Assembly: GCF_008642315.1 (NCBI RefSeq)
Contig: NZ_CP029192.1
Span: forward strand, 1,116,001 to 1,180,000
Reading direction: 5' to 3'
DNA: 64,000 nt
From: Streptomyces venezuelae
GTDB lineage: Bacteria; Actinomycetota; Actinomycetes; Streptomycetales; Streptomycetaceae
Shown here: in pieces, positions 1-12,700 of the stretch
Layout of the letters: every line of letters starts with the position of its first letter
How positions within the stretch are numbered: the stretch's first letter is position 1
Notes under the pieces: generated by a model
The model's input: the letters and a program-made list of their open reading frames with translations, nothing else
Told to the model about the DNA's origin: nothing
Database searches by the model: none
Position numbers and translations under genes: made by a program

Positions 1-3000
1 ACTGCCGCCCGCACCTGCCGGGCACTGGTGGACCGCAGCCGCAGCTCCTCGACGTCCAGCACGGGCGCCCCGGCGGGATCGGTGACGGCCAACGACACCG
101 TCTCCTCACCCTCACCTCCGCCCTCGCCCGTCCCGCGCAGCCCACTGATCCGCACGCGGACGGTCGTCGCCTCGGTGGCCCACAGCGAGACACCGCTCCA
201 GGTGAAGGGCAGCAGCACCTGCTCCCTCGCGGCCCCTGCACCGGCGCCGGACTCGGCCCCTTCCAGGCTGCGCTGTGCCAGCAGCGGGTGCAGGGCGGCG
301 TCCAGCAGCGCGGGATGGATGCCGAACCCGGCGGGCGATCCGGCCTGCTCCGGCAGCTCCACCTCCGCCAGCAGCTCCTCTCCCTGGCGCCACATCGCAC
401 GCAGTCCGCGGAACGCGGGACCGTACTCGTACCCTGCGGCGGCGACACCGTCATAGAACGCGCCCACGTCGACCGGTTCCGCCCCGGCCGGAGGCCACGC
501 ACCGGCCGCCTGCCGCACAGGCCTCGCCCCCGGCTCCCGCGCGAGCTCGCCGACCGCATGGCACACCCACACCGCCCCGGCGTCCCGCTCAGGACGCGAG
601 TACACGCGTACGTCGCTCCTGCCCTGGTCGTCGGCGGCGTCCACGACGACCTGCACCTGGAGGCCGCCGGTCTCGGGCAGCATCGCGGGCGCCTGGAGCG
701 TGAGTTCCTGGAGCGTCGCGCAACCCGCGTCGTCGGCGGCCCGCAACACCCACTCGACCAATGCCGCACCCGGCACCAGAACGGTCCCGGCCACCACGTG
801 CCCGCCAAGCCAACCCCCGCGCTCGGCGGAGACCCGGCCGGTGAGCACCACTCCCCCGTCGGCGAGCGTGACAGCGGTGGGCAACTGCGCGTGCCCGGAC
901 CCGGTCTGCCCCTGTTGCCCGACGTCGTCGCGGTTCACCGAGTCGGCCAGCCAGTAGCGGCGGCGCTGGAAGGCGTACGTGGGCAGGTCGACGGTACGAG
1001 GGGTCGGCTCGACCGGGAACCAGCGCCGCCAGTCGACCTCCGCACCCGCGGCGAACGCCTGCGCGGCGGCACGGGTCAGCTGGGCGGTGTCACCGTGGTC
1101 GCGGCGCAAGGTCGGCACGACGGTGGCGGACACGTCCGCCCGCTCGATCGTCTCCTCCATGCCGAGACCCAGCACGGGGTGGGCGCTGGCCTCGATGAAC
1201 AGCCGGTAGCCGTCGGCCAACAGGGCTTCGACCGTGTCGGCGAAACGGACCTGCTGACGGAGGTTGGTGACCCAGTAGTCGGTGTCCAGCGCGGTGGTGT
1301 CGTCGAGGCGTTCGGCGGTGACGGTCGAGTAGAACGCGATGTCAGTGGTGGCGGGCCGGATGTCGGCCAAGCGCTCAGTAAGCAGGTCGCGCAACGCGTC
1401 GATCTGCGGGTTGTGGGAGGCGTAACCGACGTCGATCACGCGAGCCCGCAACCCGGCTTCTTCCGCCTCGGCGACGACGGCCGCCACATGCTCCGGCGAC
1501 CCCGAAATGACTGTCGAAGAGGGCCCGTTGACGGCAGCGATACTCACCCCCGGCCGGTCCCCGATCAGCTCAACGACTCGCTCAGCACCGGCACCGACGG
1601 AGGCCATGTCACCGTGCCCCTGAAGCTGACGCAGCGCGTCACTTCGCACCGCCACAATCCGCGCCGCATCCTCCAGCGACAGCGCACCCGCCACACACGC
1701 GGCAGCCATCTCACCCTGCGAATGCCCGATCACGGCGGCCGGAACGATCCCCTGATCCGCCCAGACCGCGGCCAGCGAGACCATGACAGCCCACAACACC
1801 GGCTGCACGACCTCGACCCGCGCCAGTTCACTCCCGTCCCCGCGCAACACCTCACGCAACGACCAGTCAACGTACGAAGACAGGGCCTGCTCGCACTCGG
1901 CGATCCGCGCCGCGAACACGGGTGACTCATCCAGCAGTTGGGCACCCATCCTCACCCACTGCGACCCCTGCCCCGGGAACACCAGAACCGGCCCGGGACC
2001 CACATCACCGGACGCGACCCCCGACACCACATCCGGAGACACCGCTCCGGACGCCAACGCCTCAAGACCGTCCGTCAACGCGTCCCGGTCCCGGCCCACC
2101 ACCACGGCCCGGTGCTCGAACACCGACCTTGTCGTCGCCAGCGACCAACCGACCTCGCCCGGCAGCGCCTCCGTGTCCCCGGCCACGAACTCGCCGAGAC
2201 GCCGCGCCTGTTCGCGCAACGCCTCGGGCGTCCTGCCGGAAACCACCCACGGCACCACCGCACTTCCCACCACGGACGGGACGACGCCGGCCGCGCCCTC
2301 CGGCGCCTGCTCCGGCGCCTCCCCCTCGGCCGCCTCTGCCACGGGTGCCTCTTCCGCGGGCGCCTCTTCCGCGGGCGCCTCTTCCAGGATCAGATGCGCG
2401 TTGGTCCCCGAGATGCCGAACGCGGAGACTCCGGCCCGGCGCGGGTGGCCGGTCTCGGGCCAGAGGGTGGACTCGGTGACGACCTCGACCGCGCCCGCGT
2501 CCCAGTCGACGTGCGGGCTGAGTTCCTCGACGTGGAGGGTCGCGGGCACCAGGCCGTTGCGGATCGCCATGACGGTCTTGATGACTCCGGCGACGCCCGC
2601 GGTGGCGTGCGTGTGGCCGATGTTGGACTTGAGGGAGCCGAGCAGGAGGGGCCGCTCACGGTGTTGGCCATAGGTGGCGAGCAAGGCGCCGGCCTCGATG
2701 GGGTCGCCCAGTTTCGTGCCGGTGCCGTGGGCCTCGACCGCGTCCACCTCGGCCGGGGAGAGGCGGGCGCCGGCGAGGGCGGCTCGGATGACCTGTTCCT
2801 GCGCGGCGTCGTTGGGGGCGGTCAGGCCGTTGCTCGCGCCGTCCTGGTTGACCGCCGAGCCGCGGACGACGGCCAGGACGTTGTGGCCGTTGCGGCGGGC
2901 GTCCGAGAGGCGTTCCAGCAGGATCAGGCCGATGCCCTCGGAGAAGCCGGTGCCGTCGGCCGCGGCGGCGAACGGCTTGCAGCGGCCGTCGGGCGCGAGT

Positions 3001-3749
3001 CCGCGCTGACGGCAGAACTCGGTGAACATCAGCGGGCTCGACAGCACGAGCACCCCGCCCGCGAGGGCCAGGTCGCACTCGCCCTGGCGCAGCGCCTGGC
3101 TCGCCAGGTGGATGGCGACGAGCGACGCGGAGCAGGCCGTGTCGACGGTGACGGCGGGGCCCTCGAGGCCGTAGTTGTAGGCCACCCGGCCGGAGATGAC
3201 ACTGGTGAGGCTGCCGGTGGTGGCGTGCCCCTCGAACCCCTCGGGTATGCGCGGGAGTTGGGACATGTAGTCCTCGCTCGACACGCCCGCGTAGACGCCC
3301 GTGAGGCTGCCTTTGAGGGAGACGGGGTCGATGCCGGACCGTTCGAACAGCTCCCAGGACGTCTCCAGCATCAGGCGCTGCTGCGGGTCCATCGCCAGCG
3401 CCTCGCGCGGGCTGATGCCGAAGAAGTCGGCGTCGAAGGATCCGGCGTCGTCCACGAAACCGCCGTGGCGCACGTAGCTGGTGGCGTAGTTGGCCGGGTC
3501 CGGGTGGTAGAGCGACTCCAGGTCCCAGCCGCGGTCGGTCGGGAAGTCCTCGATGGCGTCCTTCCCCGCGGCCACGAGGTCCCAGAGGTCCTCCGGAGAG
3601 GACACGCCGCCCGGGAAGCGGCAGGCCATCCCGACGACCGCGATCGGCTCGTGCCTGCGGTCCTCCTCCCGCGCCAGACGCCGACGCGTGTCATGGAGCT
3701 CGGTGGTCACCCTGCGCAGATACTCGACCAGTTGCTCTTCACTCGCCAT
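1..3749 (-). CDS. Type I modular polyketide synthase, N-terminal part (KS-AT-DH..., runs off the left edge)
   Basis: About 1249 N-terminal residues are visible. The protein starts with a coiled-coil docking segment ([13 protein letters not shown]...) of the kind that receives a chain from an upstream PKS protein. The ketosynthase follows, with its active-site Cys in DTACSAS near residue 206 and the usual EAHGTGT and KSNIGHT histidines. The acyltransferase has GHSQG (Ser about 677) and YASH (about 776), the signature of methylmalonyl-CoA selection. The dehydratase has an intact HxxxGxxxxP motif (His about 984) and the later LLDAALHP motif; further reductive domains must lie outside the window. 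The ATG is 6 nt after the stop of the preceding PKS gene, so the two are co-transcribed, and the C-terminal docking segment of that protein faces this N-terminal one. By position this is the second PKS protein (extension module 2). Domain calls are firm; product assignment is inference. Confidence 0.95.
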   Translation of the reverse strand, partial: MASEEQLVEYLRRVTTELHDTRRRLAREEDRRHEPIAVVGMACRFPGGVSSPEDLWDLVAAGKDAIEDFPTDRGWDLESLYHPDPANYATSYVRHGGFVDDAGSFDADFFGISPREALAMDPQQRLMLETSWELFERSGIDPVSLKGSLTGVYAGVSSEDYMSQLPRIPEGFEGHATTGSLTSVISGRVAYNYGLEGPAVTVDTACSASLVAIHLASQALRQGECDLALAGGVLVLSSPLMFTEFCRQRGLAPDGRCKPFAAAADGTGFSEGIGLILLERLSDARRNGHNVLAVVRGSAVNQDGASNGLTAPNDAAQEQVIRAALAGARLSPAEVDAVEAHGTGTKLGDPIEAGALLATYGQHRERPLLLGSLKSNIGHTHATAGVAGVIKTVMAIRNGLVPATLHVEELSPHVDWDAGAVEVVTESTLWPETGHPRRAGVSAFGISGTNAHLILEEAPAEEAPAEEAPVAEAAEGEAPEQAPEGAAGVVPSVVGSAVVPWVVSGRTPEALREQARRLGEFVAGDTEALPGEVGWSLATTRSVFEHRAVVVGRDRDALTDGLEALASGAVSPDVVSGVASGDVGPGPVLVFPGQGSQWVRMGAQLLDESPVFAARIAECEQALSSYVDWSLREVLRGDGSELARVEVVQPVLWAVMVSLAAVWADQGIVPAAVIGHSQGEMAAACVAGALSLEDAARIVAVRSDALRQLQGHGDMASVGAGAERVVELIGDRPGVSIAAVNGPSSTVISGSPEHVAAVVAEAEEAGLRARVIDVGYASHNPQIDALRDLLTERLADIRPATTDIAFYSTVTAERLDDTTALDTDYWVTNLRQQVRFADTVEALLADGYRLFIEASAHPVLGLGMEETIERADVSATVVPTLRRDHGDTAQLTRAAAQAFAAGAEVDWRRWFPVEPTPRTVDLPTYAFQRRRYWLADSVNRDDVGQQGQTGSGHAQLPTAVTLADGGVVLTGRVSAERGGWLGGHVVAGTVLVPGAALVEWVLRAADDAGCATLQELTLQAPAMLPETGGLQVQVVVDAADDQGRSDVRVYSRPERDAGAVWVCHAVGELAREPGARPVRQAAGAWPPAGAEPVDVGAFYDGVAAAGYEYGPAFRGLRAMWRQGEELLAEVELPEQAGSPAGFGIHPALLDAALHPLLAQRSLEGAESGAGAGAAREQVLLPFTWSGVSLWATEATTVRVRISGLRGTGEGGGEGEETVSLAVTDPAGAPVLDVEELRLRSTSARQVRAA

Positions 3750-3755
3750 GTGGGG

Positions 3756-6700
3756 TCACCCGGCCTTCGGAGTGGGGGTCGCGCGCGAGGTGTCGGGCCC
3801 GACACCCAGCTCGTTGTCGATGAAGTCGAAGATCTGGTCGGCGGACGCGACCTTGAGCCGGTCGGCGGCGCTGTCGTCGTCCATGCCGTTCGTCGTGCCG
3901 TTCGTCGTGCCGTTCGCCGTGGCATCCGTCGTGATGTTCACGGTCTTCCAGCGGGCGAGGAGTGCCTCCAGGCGGGTGGTGATCTCGCCCGCCTCGCCGT
4001 GGGAGAGCCGGGGTGCCGAGGCCGCCGGGGCCGCCGGGCTCACCCCGGACGCCAGCGTGGCGAGGCTGCTCTCCATGCGAGCGAGGTCGCTGAGTACGGC
4101 GCCCGGAGTGGGCGGCCCGGCCTGCGCGGGGGCGCCCGGCCGGCCTCCGGCGGGCCGCTCGCCGCTGTCGGCCAGACGTTCGCGCAGATGAGCCGCCACA
4201 GCGGCAGGAGTGGGGTGCCGGAAGACGAGAGCCGTGGGCAGGCGCAGCCCGGTGTCCGCCACGAGCCGGTTGCGCAGTTCCACGGCCGTCAGCGAGTCCA
4301 GTCCCAGCTGCTTGAACGTGGCGTCGCCGCGCAGCGCCTCCGGGTCGGTGCGGCCGAGTACCGCGGCCGCGTGGGTGCGTACGGCCTCGGTGAGCAGCCG
4401 GAGCTGTTCGGCGGCGGACAAGGGGGCCAGGCGTGCCGACCAGTCCGTGGGCGGCGTGCGGTCGGCGGCGGTACGTCGGGCGGGGGTCCGTGACGCGGAG
4501 GCGAGCGCACGCAATGGCGCGGGCAGGGCGTCAGGGCCCGTGGAGACTGCCGAGCGAAGAGCCAGGCGGACACCGACGAGCGGGGTGCCGCCATGTTCGC
4601 GGGCCGCGTCGAGGAGGGCGGGGAGCCGTTCGGGCTCGGTCGCCTTGATGGCGATACCGGCCATGCGGGGCGGGTCGGACATCTCCTCGGTGGGCGGTGG
4701 GGCGTAGGTGAGGGCCACGCCCGTCGTGTCGGCGGTGTGCCGGCGCAGGGCGAGTGCCTCGCGGTATGCGTCGGCTCCGGCGTCGGCGGCGGGCCGCGGG
4801 AGGCCGAGGTCCGCGCCGACGGGTGACAGTACGGCGAAAAGGGCGAGAGGGAGGTGGGCCGTCGCGGTGTCCAGTGCTGCGGTGACGGCTGCCCTCGCCT
4901 CCCACTCGGCGGCGGACGAACCGCGCGCCGAGGCTCCGGTGACGTGGACGACTCCCGTGAGGGGGTGGTCCACGTCGACGGCGGCGACGGCTGCTGTGAG
5001 CGCGGCAGGGTTCGTGGGGTCGAGGGCGCCCAGGTGCACGGTGGCGCCCAGCTCCCGCAACTCCGCAGCGCTGGAGGTCGATTCATCGTCGCTGAGGATC
5101 ACAAGGTGGCCGCACTGCTCGCTGCGCACCAAGTGTTCCGCGAAGGTGGCGATCGGCGCCCCGGCCGATCCGGCCAGGAGCACCGTCCCGTCCGGGTCGA
5201 GCGCCCGGGTCGTCGCGTCGTCGGCCGCGGGCGCGGCCGACGGAGAGGCGGCGAGCAACCGAGGGGCCAGGACCTGGGCGCTCCGCAGGGCGAGTTGGGG
5301 TTCGTTCCCGGCCACAGCGGCGGCCACGGCTTGTTCCAGCGCACGGGTTGCCGCCCCGCCCCCGGACGCACCCTCGACACCGGCCCCCGCACCCACGTCG
5401 ATGAGGAGGAAGCGGCCCGGATGGTCGACCTGCGCTTGGTGGACGAGGCCGCGCACCGCGGCGGCCACCGGGTCGGGCAGGGAGCTGTCCTCCGCGGCGA
5501 CCACCGGGTCGGGCAGGGAGCTGTCCTCCGCGGCGACCGCGCCGCGCGTGACCAGCACCAGCCGGGTGTCGACGAGGCGTGTGTCGGTGAGCCAACGGTC
5601 CAGGAGTGCGGCGGCACGTTCCACCGCGGCCCGCGCCTCACCCACCCCCGCGCTCGACACGCCCTCCACGCCCTGCACGCCCTGCACGTCGCAGAGAACG
5701 ACGGCCGGGGCCGGGGCCCCCGCGTCGACGGCCGCGCACAGAGCGTCCGGATCGCGGTGCCCGCCGTCGCCCAGACGGGCCCACCCCGAGGAAAGATCAT
5801 CCGCAGAAGGCGCCCCGGTCGTCGGCACCACCTCCGCCACCGGCACCCACCGCAACGCATACAGATCAGGAGCCGCACCCCGCCCGGCACTCCGCAGCAC
5901 CCCGCGCCCCGCCGCGACCACGGCCAGGCTCTCGCAGGTCAGCACCTTCGCGCCGGTCGGATCGGTCACCGTGACCCGCCACGTCCGGCCCGTCTGTTCG
6001 GAGAGCGGTCCGTCGTCGCCCAACGGCGTGAGGCGGACGCGTACGGATGTGGCGCCGGTGGCCCACAGCGACACCCCGGCCAGGCTGAACGGCAGCCACA
6101 CCTGGTCGGCCCCGGCCGACGGCTCGCCGAGAACGGCGGGGTGCAGCGCGGCATCGAGGAGAGCCGGGTGCAGTCCGAACCCGGCGCCGTCCGGAGCCTC
6201 TTGAGGCAGTACCGCGTCGGCGTACAGCTCCGCACCGCACCTCCACAGGCTGCGCAGCCCCGTGAAGACGGGCCCGTACCCGACGCCGGTCGCGGCGGCC
6301 CGGTCGTAGAAGTCGCTCAGGTCGACGGGCTCGGCACCGGCAGGCGGCCACGCCCCACCGAGATCGTCCCCGTCACCAGCACCCGCACCCGAACCCACAT
6401 CGGCACCCGCACCCGCACCCGCCGCCTCCGCGACGAGCTGCCCCGACGCGTGACACGTCCACGCCGCACCGCCCCCGTCGAGGCCGTCCTCGTCGTCAGG
6501 ACGGGCATAGACGTGCACGTCCTGGTGTCCGTCGTCCCCGTCGCCCGCTCCCACCACGATCTGCACCTGCATGCCGCCCGCGTCGGGCAGCACCAGGGGC
6601 ACCTGGAGCGTGAGGTCCTCGACACCCGCGCAACCGGCCTCGTCAGCGGCGCGCAGCGCCCATTCCGTGAGCACGGAGGCGGGCACCACGGCGGTGCCGA

Positions 6701-9700
6701 AGAGTGTGTGCTGGGCGAGCCAGGGGTGGCCCTGCCTGCTGATGCGGCCGGTGAGCAGCCGTACGTCGCCCCCGGCGAGTTCCGCCGCCGCGCCGAGCAG
6801 CGGATGCCCGACCTCCGCGAGACCGAGGCCGGCCGCGTCCTGGTTGGCACCGGCGGCCTCCAGCCAGTAGCGGCGCCGCTGGAAGGCGTACGTGGGCAGC
6901 GCCAGGCCACCCGCCACCTCGCCGAAGGAAGACCCGTTCGCCACCCCGCCCTCAGAGGACCCGTCCGCCACCCCGCCCACGCGGAACCAGTTCTCCCACT
7001 TCACCGCACACCCCGCCACGAAGGCCTGGGCCAGCGAGAGGGCGAGGCGGGACAGGCCGCCGTCCTCGCGCCGCAGCGTGGGAACGGTGACGGCGTCGGC
7101 CCCCGCCTCCTCGAACGTCTCCTGCAGGCCGAGCGTGAGGACCGGATGGCTGCTGGATTCGATGAAGACCCGGTGCCCGTCGGCGAGGAGCGCCGTGACG
7201 GCGTCGGCGAACCGGACCGGGCGGCGCAGGTTCGTGATCCAGTAGTCCGTGTCGAGCGTGCCGGTGTCGATACGGGCGCCCGTCACCGCCGAGTAGAACG
7301 CCACGGGGGCCTGGACGGGGCGTATACCCGCCAAGACGTGGTGGAGTTCGTCGGTGATGGTGTCGACCTGCGGGCTGTGCGAGGCGTAGTCGACGTCGAT
7401 GACACGGCCCCGGAGCCCGCGCCCCTCGGCATCCGCGACGACGGCGGCGACCTGCTCGGGCGGACCCGAAATCACTGTGGAGGACGGCCCGTTGACGGCG
7501 GCGATGCCCACCCCGCCGTACGCGTCGACGAGTTCGGCGGCCCGCTCCCGGCCCACGCCGAGCGACGCCATCGCACCCGCGCCCGAGAGCTGCCGCAGGG
7601 CCCGGCTGCGCAGCGCCACGATCTTCGCGCCGTCCTCCAGCGTGAGCGCCCCGGCCACGACCGCCGCGGCGATCTCCCCCTGCGAATGCCCGACCACCGC
7701 CGCCGGAGTGACGCCCTGGTCGGCCCACACGGCGGCGAGTGAGACCATGACCGCCCACAACACCGGCTGCACGACCTCGACCCGCGCCAGCTCACTCCCG
7801 TCCCCGCGCAACACCTCACGCAACGACCAGTCGACGTACGCGGACAGCGCCAGCTCACACTCACCGATACGCGCCGCGAACACAGGTGACTCGTCCAGCA
7901 GTTGGGACCCCATCCCCACCCACTGCGACCCCTGCCCCGGAAACACCAGCACCGGACCGGGACCCACATCACCGGACGCGATCCCGGACACCACATCCAC
8001 AGACGCCTCGCCCGCAGCCAGCGCTTCCAGCCCGGCGGTCAACGCACCCCGGCCCGCGCCGACCACGACCGCCCGGTGCTCGAACACCGCACGCTTCGTG
8101 ACCAGCGCCCGGCCCACCTCCACGGCGGACGCGGCGCGGCCCGGGCCCTCCGCCGCGACGAACTCGCCCAACCGGCGCGCCTGTTCACGCAGGGCCTCAC
8201 CACTGCGCCCGGAAACCACCCACGGCAACAGCATGCCGTCCGCCGACCCGGCACCCGCTGACTCGACAACTGGCTGCGACTCATGCGGCTGCGCCTCTTC
8301 GAGCACGAGGTGCGCGTTCGTCCCGGAGATGCCGAAGGACGACACCGCCGCGCGCCGCGGGCGGTCGCCGCGCGGCCAGACGACGGGCTCGGTGAGCAGC
8401 CGTACCGCACCCGTCGACCAGTCCACGTGCCCGCTCGGCTCGTCGACATGGAGGGTGGCGGGAAGCAGGTCGTGCCGCAGCGCGAGCACCATCTTGATCA
8501 CGCCGGCGACTCCGGCGGCGGCCTGTGTGTGGCCGATGTTCGACTTGACCGAGCCGAGCCACAACGGCCGTTCCGGCGACCGGTCCCGACCGTACGTGGC
8601 GAGGAGCGCCTGTGCCTCGATCGGATCGCCCAGCGTGGTGCCCGTGCCGTGTGCCTCCACGGCGTCGACCTCGTCGGCCGCGAGGCGCGCGTCCGAGAGC
8701 GCGGCGCGGATGACGCGCTGCTGCGAGGGCCCGTTGGGCGCGGTCAGGCCGTTGCTCGCGCCGTCCTGGTTGACGGCGGAGCCCCGGATCACGGCGAGGA
8801 CCTCATGCCCTCGGCGCCGCGCCTCGGAGAGGCGTTCCAGGAGTACGAGGCCCACACCCTCGGCCCAGCCCGTGCCGTCGGCGCTCTCCGCGAACGGCTT
8901 GCAGCGCCCGTCGGGGGCCAGGCCGCGCTGCCGCGAGAACTCGGTGAACATGCCGGGCGTGGCGAGGACGGTGGCGCCCCCGGCGAGCGCCAGGTCGCAC
9001 TCGCCGCGCCGCAGGGCCTGCGCCGCCAGGTGGAGGGTGACCAGCGACGAGGAGCAGGCGGTGTCGACCGTCAGCGCGGGCCCTTCCAGGCCGAAGCTGA
9101 ACGAGAGGCGGCCCGACGCCACGCTGGGGGTGCTGCCGGTGAGCAGGTAGCCGTCGGTGGACTGGGACGGTTCGTGGAGGCGGGGGCCGTAGTCCTGGCC
9201 CGTCATGCCGACGAACACTCCGGTGGGGCTGCCCTTCAGCGTCCGGGGGTCCAGTCCTGCCCGCTCGAAGGCCTCCCAGGCGCATTCGAGGAGCAGCCGC
9301 TGCTGCGGGTCGACGGCCAGCGCTTCCCGGGGGCTGATGTCGAAGAACTCGGCGTCGAAGTCGGCGGCGTCGTACAGGAAACCGCCTTGGCGCGTGTAGC
9401 TGGTGCCCGACCGGTCCGCGTCGGGGTGGAAGAGCCGTTCCAGGTCCCAGCCGCGGTCGGTGGGGAACGCGCCGATCGCGTCGGCGCCTTCGGCGACCAG
9501 CCGCCACAGGTCCTCCGGCGTACCGGCGCCGCCCGGGTAGCGGCAGCTCATGGCGACGATGGCGATGGGGTCGTCATCCGTGCCGGGCCGACCGCTTCCG
9601 TCCGCTTCGGCACGCCGCGAGAGGTCCCCGCCCCCCGCCCCCGTGAGCTGGGTGCGCAGGTGTGCCGCGACCGCCAGCGGTGTCGGGTGGTCGAAGGTGA

Positions 9701-12700
9701 GGGTCGCGGGCAGCGGCAGTCCGGTGACCGTGCCGAGCCGTTCGCTCAGCTCGGCCGCGGCCATCGAGTCGAAGCCCGCCTGTTTGAACGTACGGGCCGT
9801 CTCGACCGTCGTCGACGTGCCGCCGAGCACGACGGCCACCTGCTTGGCGACCAGGCCCAGCAGGGTGCGCTCCTGGTCGGCGACGGACAGCGCGGCGAGC
9901 CGCCCGGCGAGCTCGGTCCGCGCGCCGCCGACCGGATGCGGACCGCTCTCCTCCGGAGCGGAGGACTCCGGCGTCTCGCGGTACTCGGCGGGTTCCGCCT
10001 CGGGCCAGTACCGCTCCCGCTGAAAGGCGTACGTGGGCAGGCGCAGGCGCCCCGTGTCGCCCCGCACACCGTACGCGGCGGCGAAGTCGACATCGGCGCC
10101 CCGCACGTACGCCTGTGCCAGTGCCGTCATGAACGTGTGCGCCTCGTCGCGCCCGCGTCGGCACGTGGCCACCGCCGTGGGGCGGGGGCGGCCCGAACCG
10201 TCCGGGAGCCCCGAACCGCCCACCGGGCCACCGGCCGCGGGGAAGCACTCGCGCGCCATCGCCGAGAGCGGCGCGTCCGGGCCCAGTTCGACGAACGTCG
10301 TCACCCCGCGCTCGACGAGCCCGCGCACCCCGTCCAGGAACCGCACGGGCTCACGCGCGTGCCGGGCCCAGTACTCGGGGTCGGCCTGTTCGGCACCGTC
10401 CGCCGACACCGGCTCGCCGGTGACGTTGGAGACGACGGGGATGGCCGGCGCGTGGAAGGTCAGCCCCGCGGCGACGGCGCGCAGTTCGTCGAGTACGGAA
10501 TCCATGTGCGGGGAGTGGAAGGCGTGGCTGACCTTGAGCCGGCGGGCCTTGCGGCCGTACGCCTGCCAGGCGACCGTCAGCTCCTCGACCGTGTCGCGGT
10601 CGCCGGAGACCACGACGGATTCGGGGCCGTTGACGGCGGCCACGGCGACCCGTTCCTCGTGCCCGGCGAGCAGTTCCGCCGCCTCGTCCGCGGTCGCCTG
10701 CCACGCGGCCATCGCGCCGGGCGCCCGTACCGCCTGCATGAGCCGTCCACGGGCGGTGACCAGGGCGCTCGCGTCGGCCAGGGTGAGGACACCGGCCACG
10801 TGCGCGGCGGTGATCTCGCCGACGGAGTGGCCGAGGACGTAGTCGGGAGTGAGGCCGTGGGCGGCCGCGAGCCGGTACAGGCTCGTCTCGATCGCGAAGA
10901 GCGCGGGCTGGGTGTACTCGGTCCGGTCGAGCAGCCCCTGCCGCTCGGCGTCCTCTCCGAGGACGACCTCGCGCAGCGGGCGGTCCAGATGCACGTCGAG
11001 CGCCGCGAACGCCTCGTCGAGCGCGTCGGCGAAGACCGGGTGGGACGCGTACAACTGGCGTCCCATGCCGGGGCGTTGGGCGCCCTGCCCGCTGAACAGG
11101 AAGGCGAGCCCGCCGTCGGGGACCGTCTCGCCGCGCACCACCGCGGCGCTCTCCTCGCCCGCGGCCAGCGCGTCCAGGGAGCCCAGCAGGTCCGTGGTGT
11201 CGCCGCCGAGCAGGACCGCGCGGTGGGCGAGGGGGGCGCGGGTGGTGGCGAGGGCGTGGCCGATCCGGGCGGCGTCGGGGGTGGCCGGGTGGGTGGCGGC
11301 GAGGTGGGTGCGCAGCCGGGCAGCCTGGGCGGGCAGCGCGGCGGCGCTGTGGGCGCTCAGGAGCCACGGGGTGATGGCCGACGGCACCTCGGAATCGGGC
11401 GCCAGGGAAGCAGGTTCCGTGGAAACGGACCCTACGAGAACAGGTTCCGTGGGAGCAGACGCCTCCGCCGCCGACGACGCGTCCGCCACCACCAAGTGTC
11501 CGTTCGTGCCGCCCATGCCGAACGACGACACCCCGGCGATCAGCGGCTGGTCAGGGCGTGGCCAGTCCGCCGTCTCCCGCTGGACGGCCAGGCCGAGGTC
11601 CGCCAGCGGGATGGCCGGATTGGGCGTGTCGAAGTTGAGGCTCGGCGCCAGCTTGCGGTGGTGGATGCTCAGCGCGGTCTTGATGAGTCCGACGATCCCG
11701 GACGCCGCTTCGAGGTGGCCCACGTTCGTCTTCGCGGAACCGACGGCGAGTGACGCGGTGCGCGCGCCGTCCCGGCCGAGCGCGGCGCCGAGCGCGGCCG
11801 CCTCGATCGGGTCGCCGACGGGCGTGCCCGTGCCGTGCAGCTCGACGTACTGGATTCGGTCGGGCGTCACGTGGGCCCGCTCGCAGGCAGTGCGCACCAC
11901 GTCGCGCTGTGCCTGCCCGCTGGGCAGCGTCAGTCCGTCGGTGGCTCCGTCGCTGTTCACGGCGCTGCCGCTGATGACGCAGTACACGGTGTCGCCGTCG
12001 CGCCGCGCGGCCCCGAGCGGTTTGAGCACCACGAACCCGCCGCCCTCGCCGCGTACGAACCCGTCGGCGCGTGCGTCGAAGGTGTGGCAGCGGCCCGTGG
12101 CCGAGAGGCCGCCGAAGCGGGCCTCGGCCAGTGCGGTGGAGCGGGGGGAGCAGATGAGGTTGACGCCGCCCGCGAACGCGGTCTCGCACTCGCCGCGCCT
12201 GATGCTCTCGCAGGCGAGGTGCACGGCGACGAGCGAGGACGACTGTGCGGTGTCGACGGTCAGGCTCGGGCCCGCCAGGTGGTACGCGTACGAGATGCGG
12301 TTGGCCAGAATGCTGCGGTGGACGCCGGTCATGGTGTGCCGGGTCACGGCGTCGCGCGTGGCGCGGTTCAGGACGTCGGCGTAGTCGTCCCAGAGGGCGC
12401 CGACGAAGACTCCGGTGCGGCTGCGGGCGAGGGTGGGCGGCCTGATGCCGGCGTCCTCCAGCGCCTCCCAGCTCAGTTCGAGGAGGAGCCGCTGCTGCGG
12501 GTCCATCGCCTCGGCCTCGCGGGGACCGATGTGGAAGAAGGATGCGTCGAAGCCGTCGATCCGGTCCAGGTAGCCGCCCGGTCCGCGCAGGCCCGAGTCG
12601 GTCCGCCGCCGCTCCGGCGGGGTGTCGCGCACGGCGCTCCGGCCCTCGCTGAGCAGCTGCCAGAACGCGTCGGGGTCGGGCGCTCCGGGCAGTCGGCAGG

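Noticed and set aside
1938..4493. Very long plus-strand open frame opposite the PKS
   Set aside because: It mirrors the minus-strand PKS reading frame; its product is Gly/Arg/Val-biased with no domains. Typical GC-rich antisense shadow, like those opposite the other large genes.
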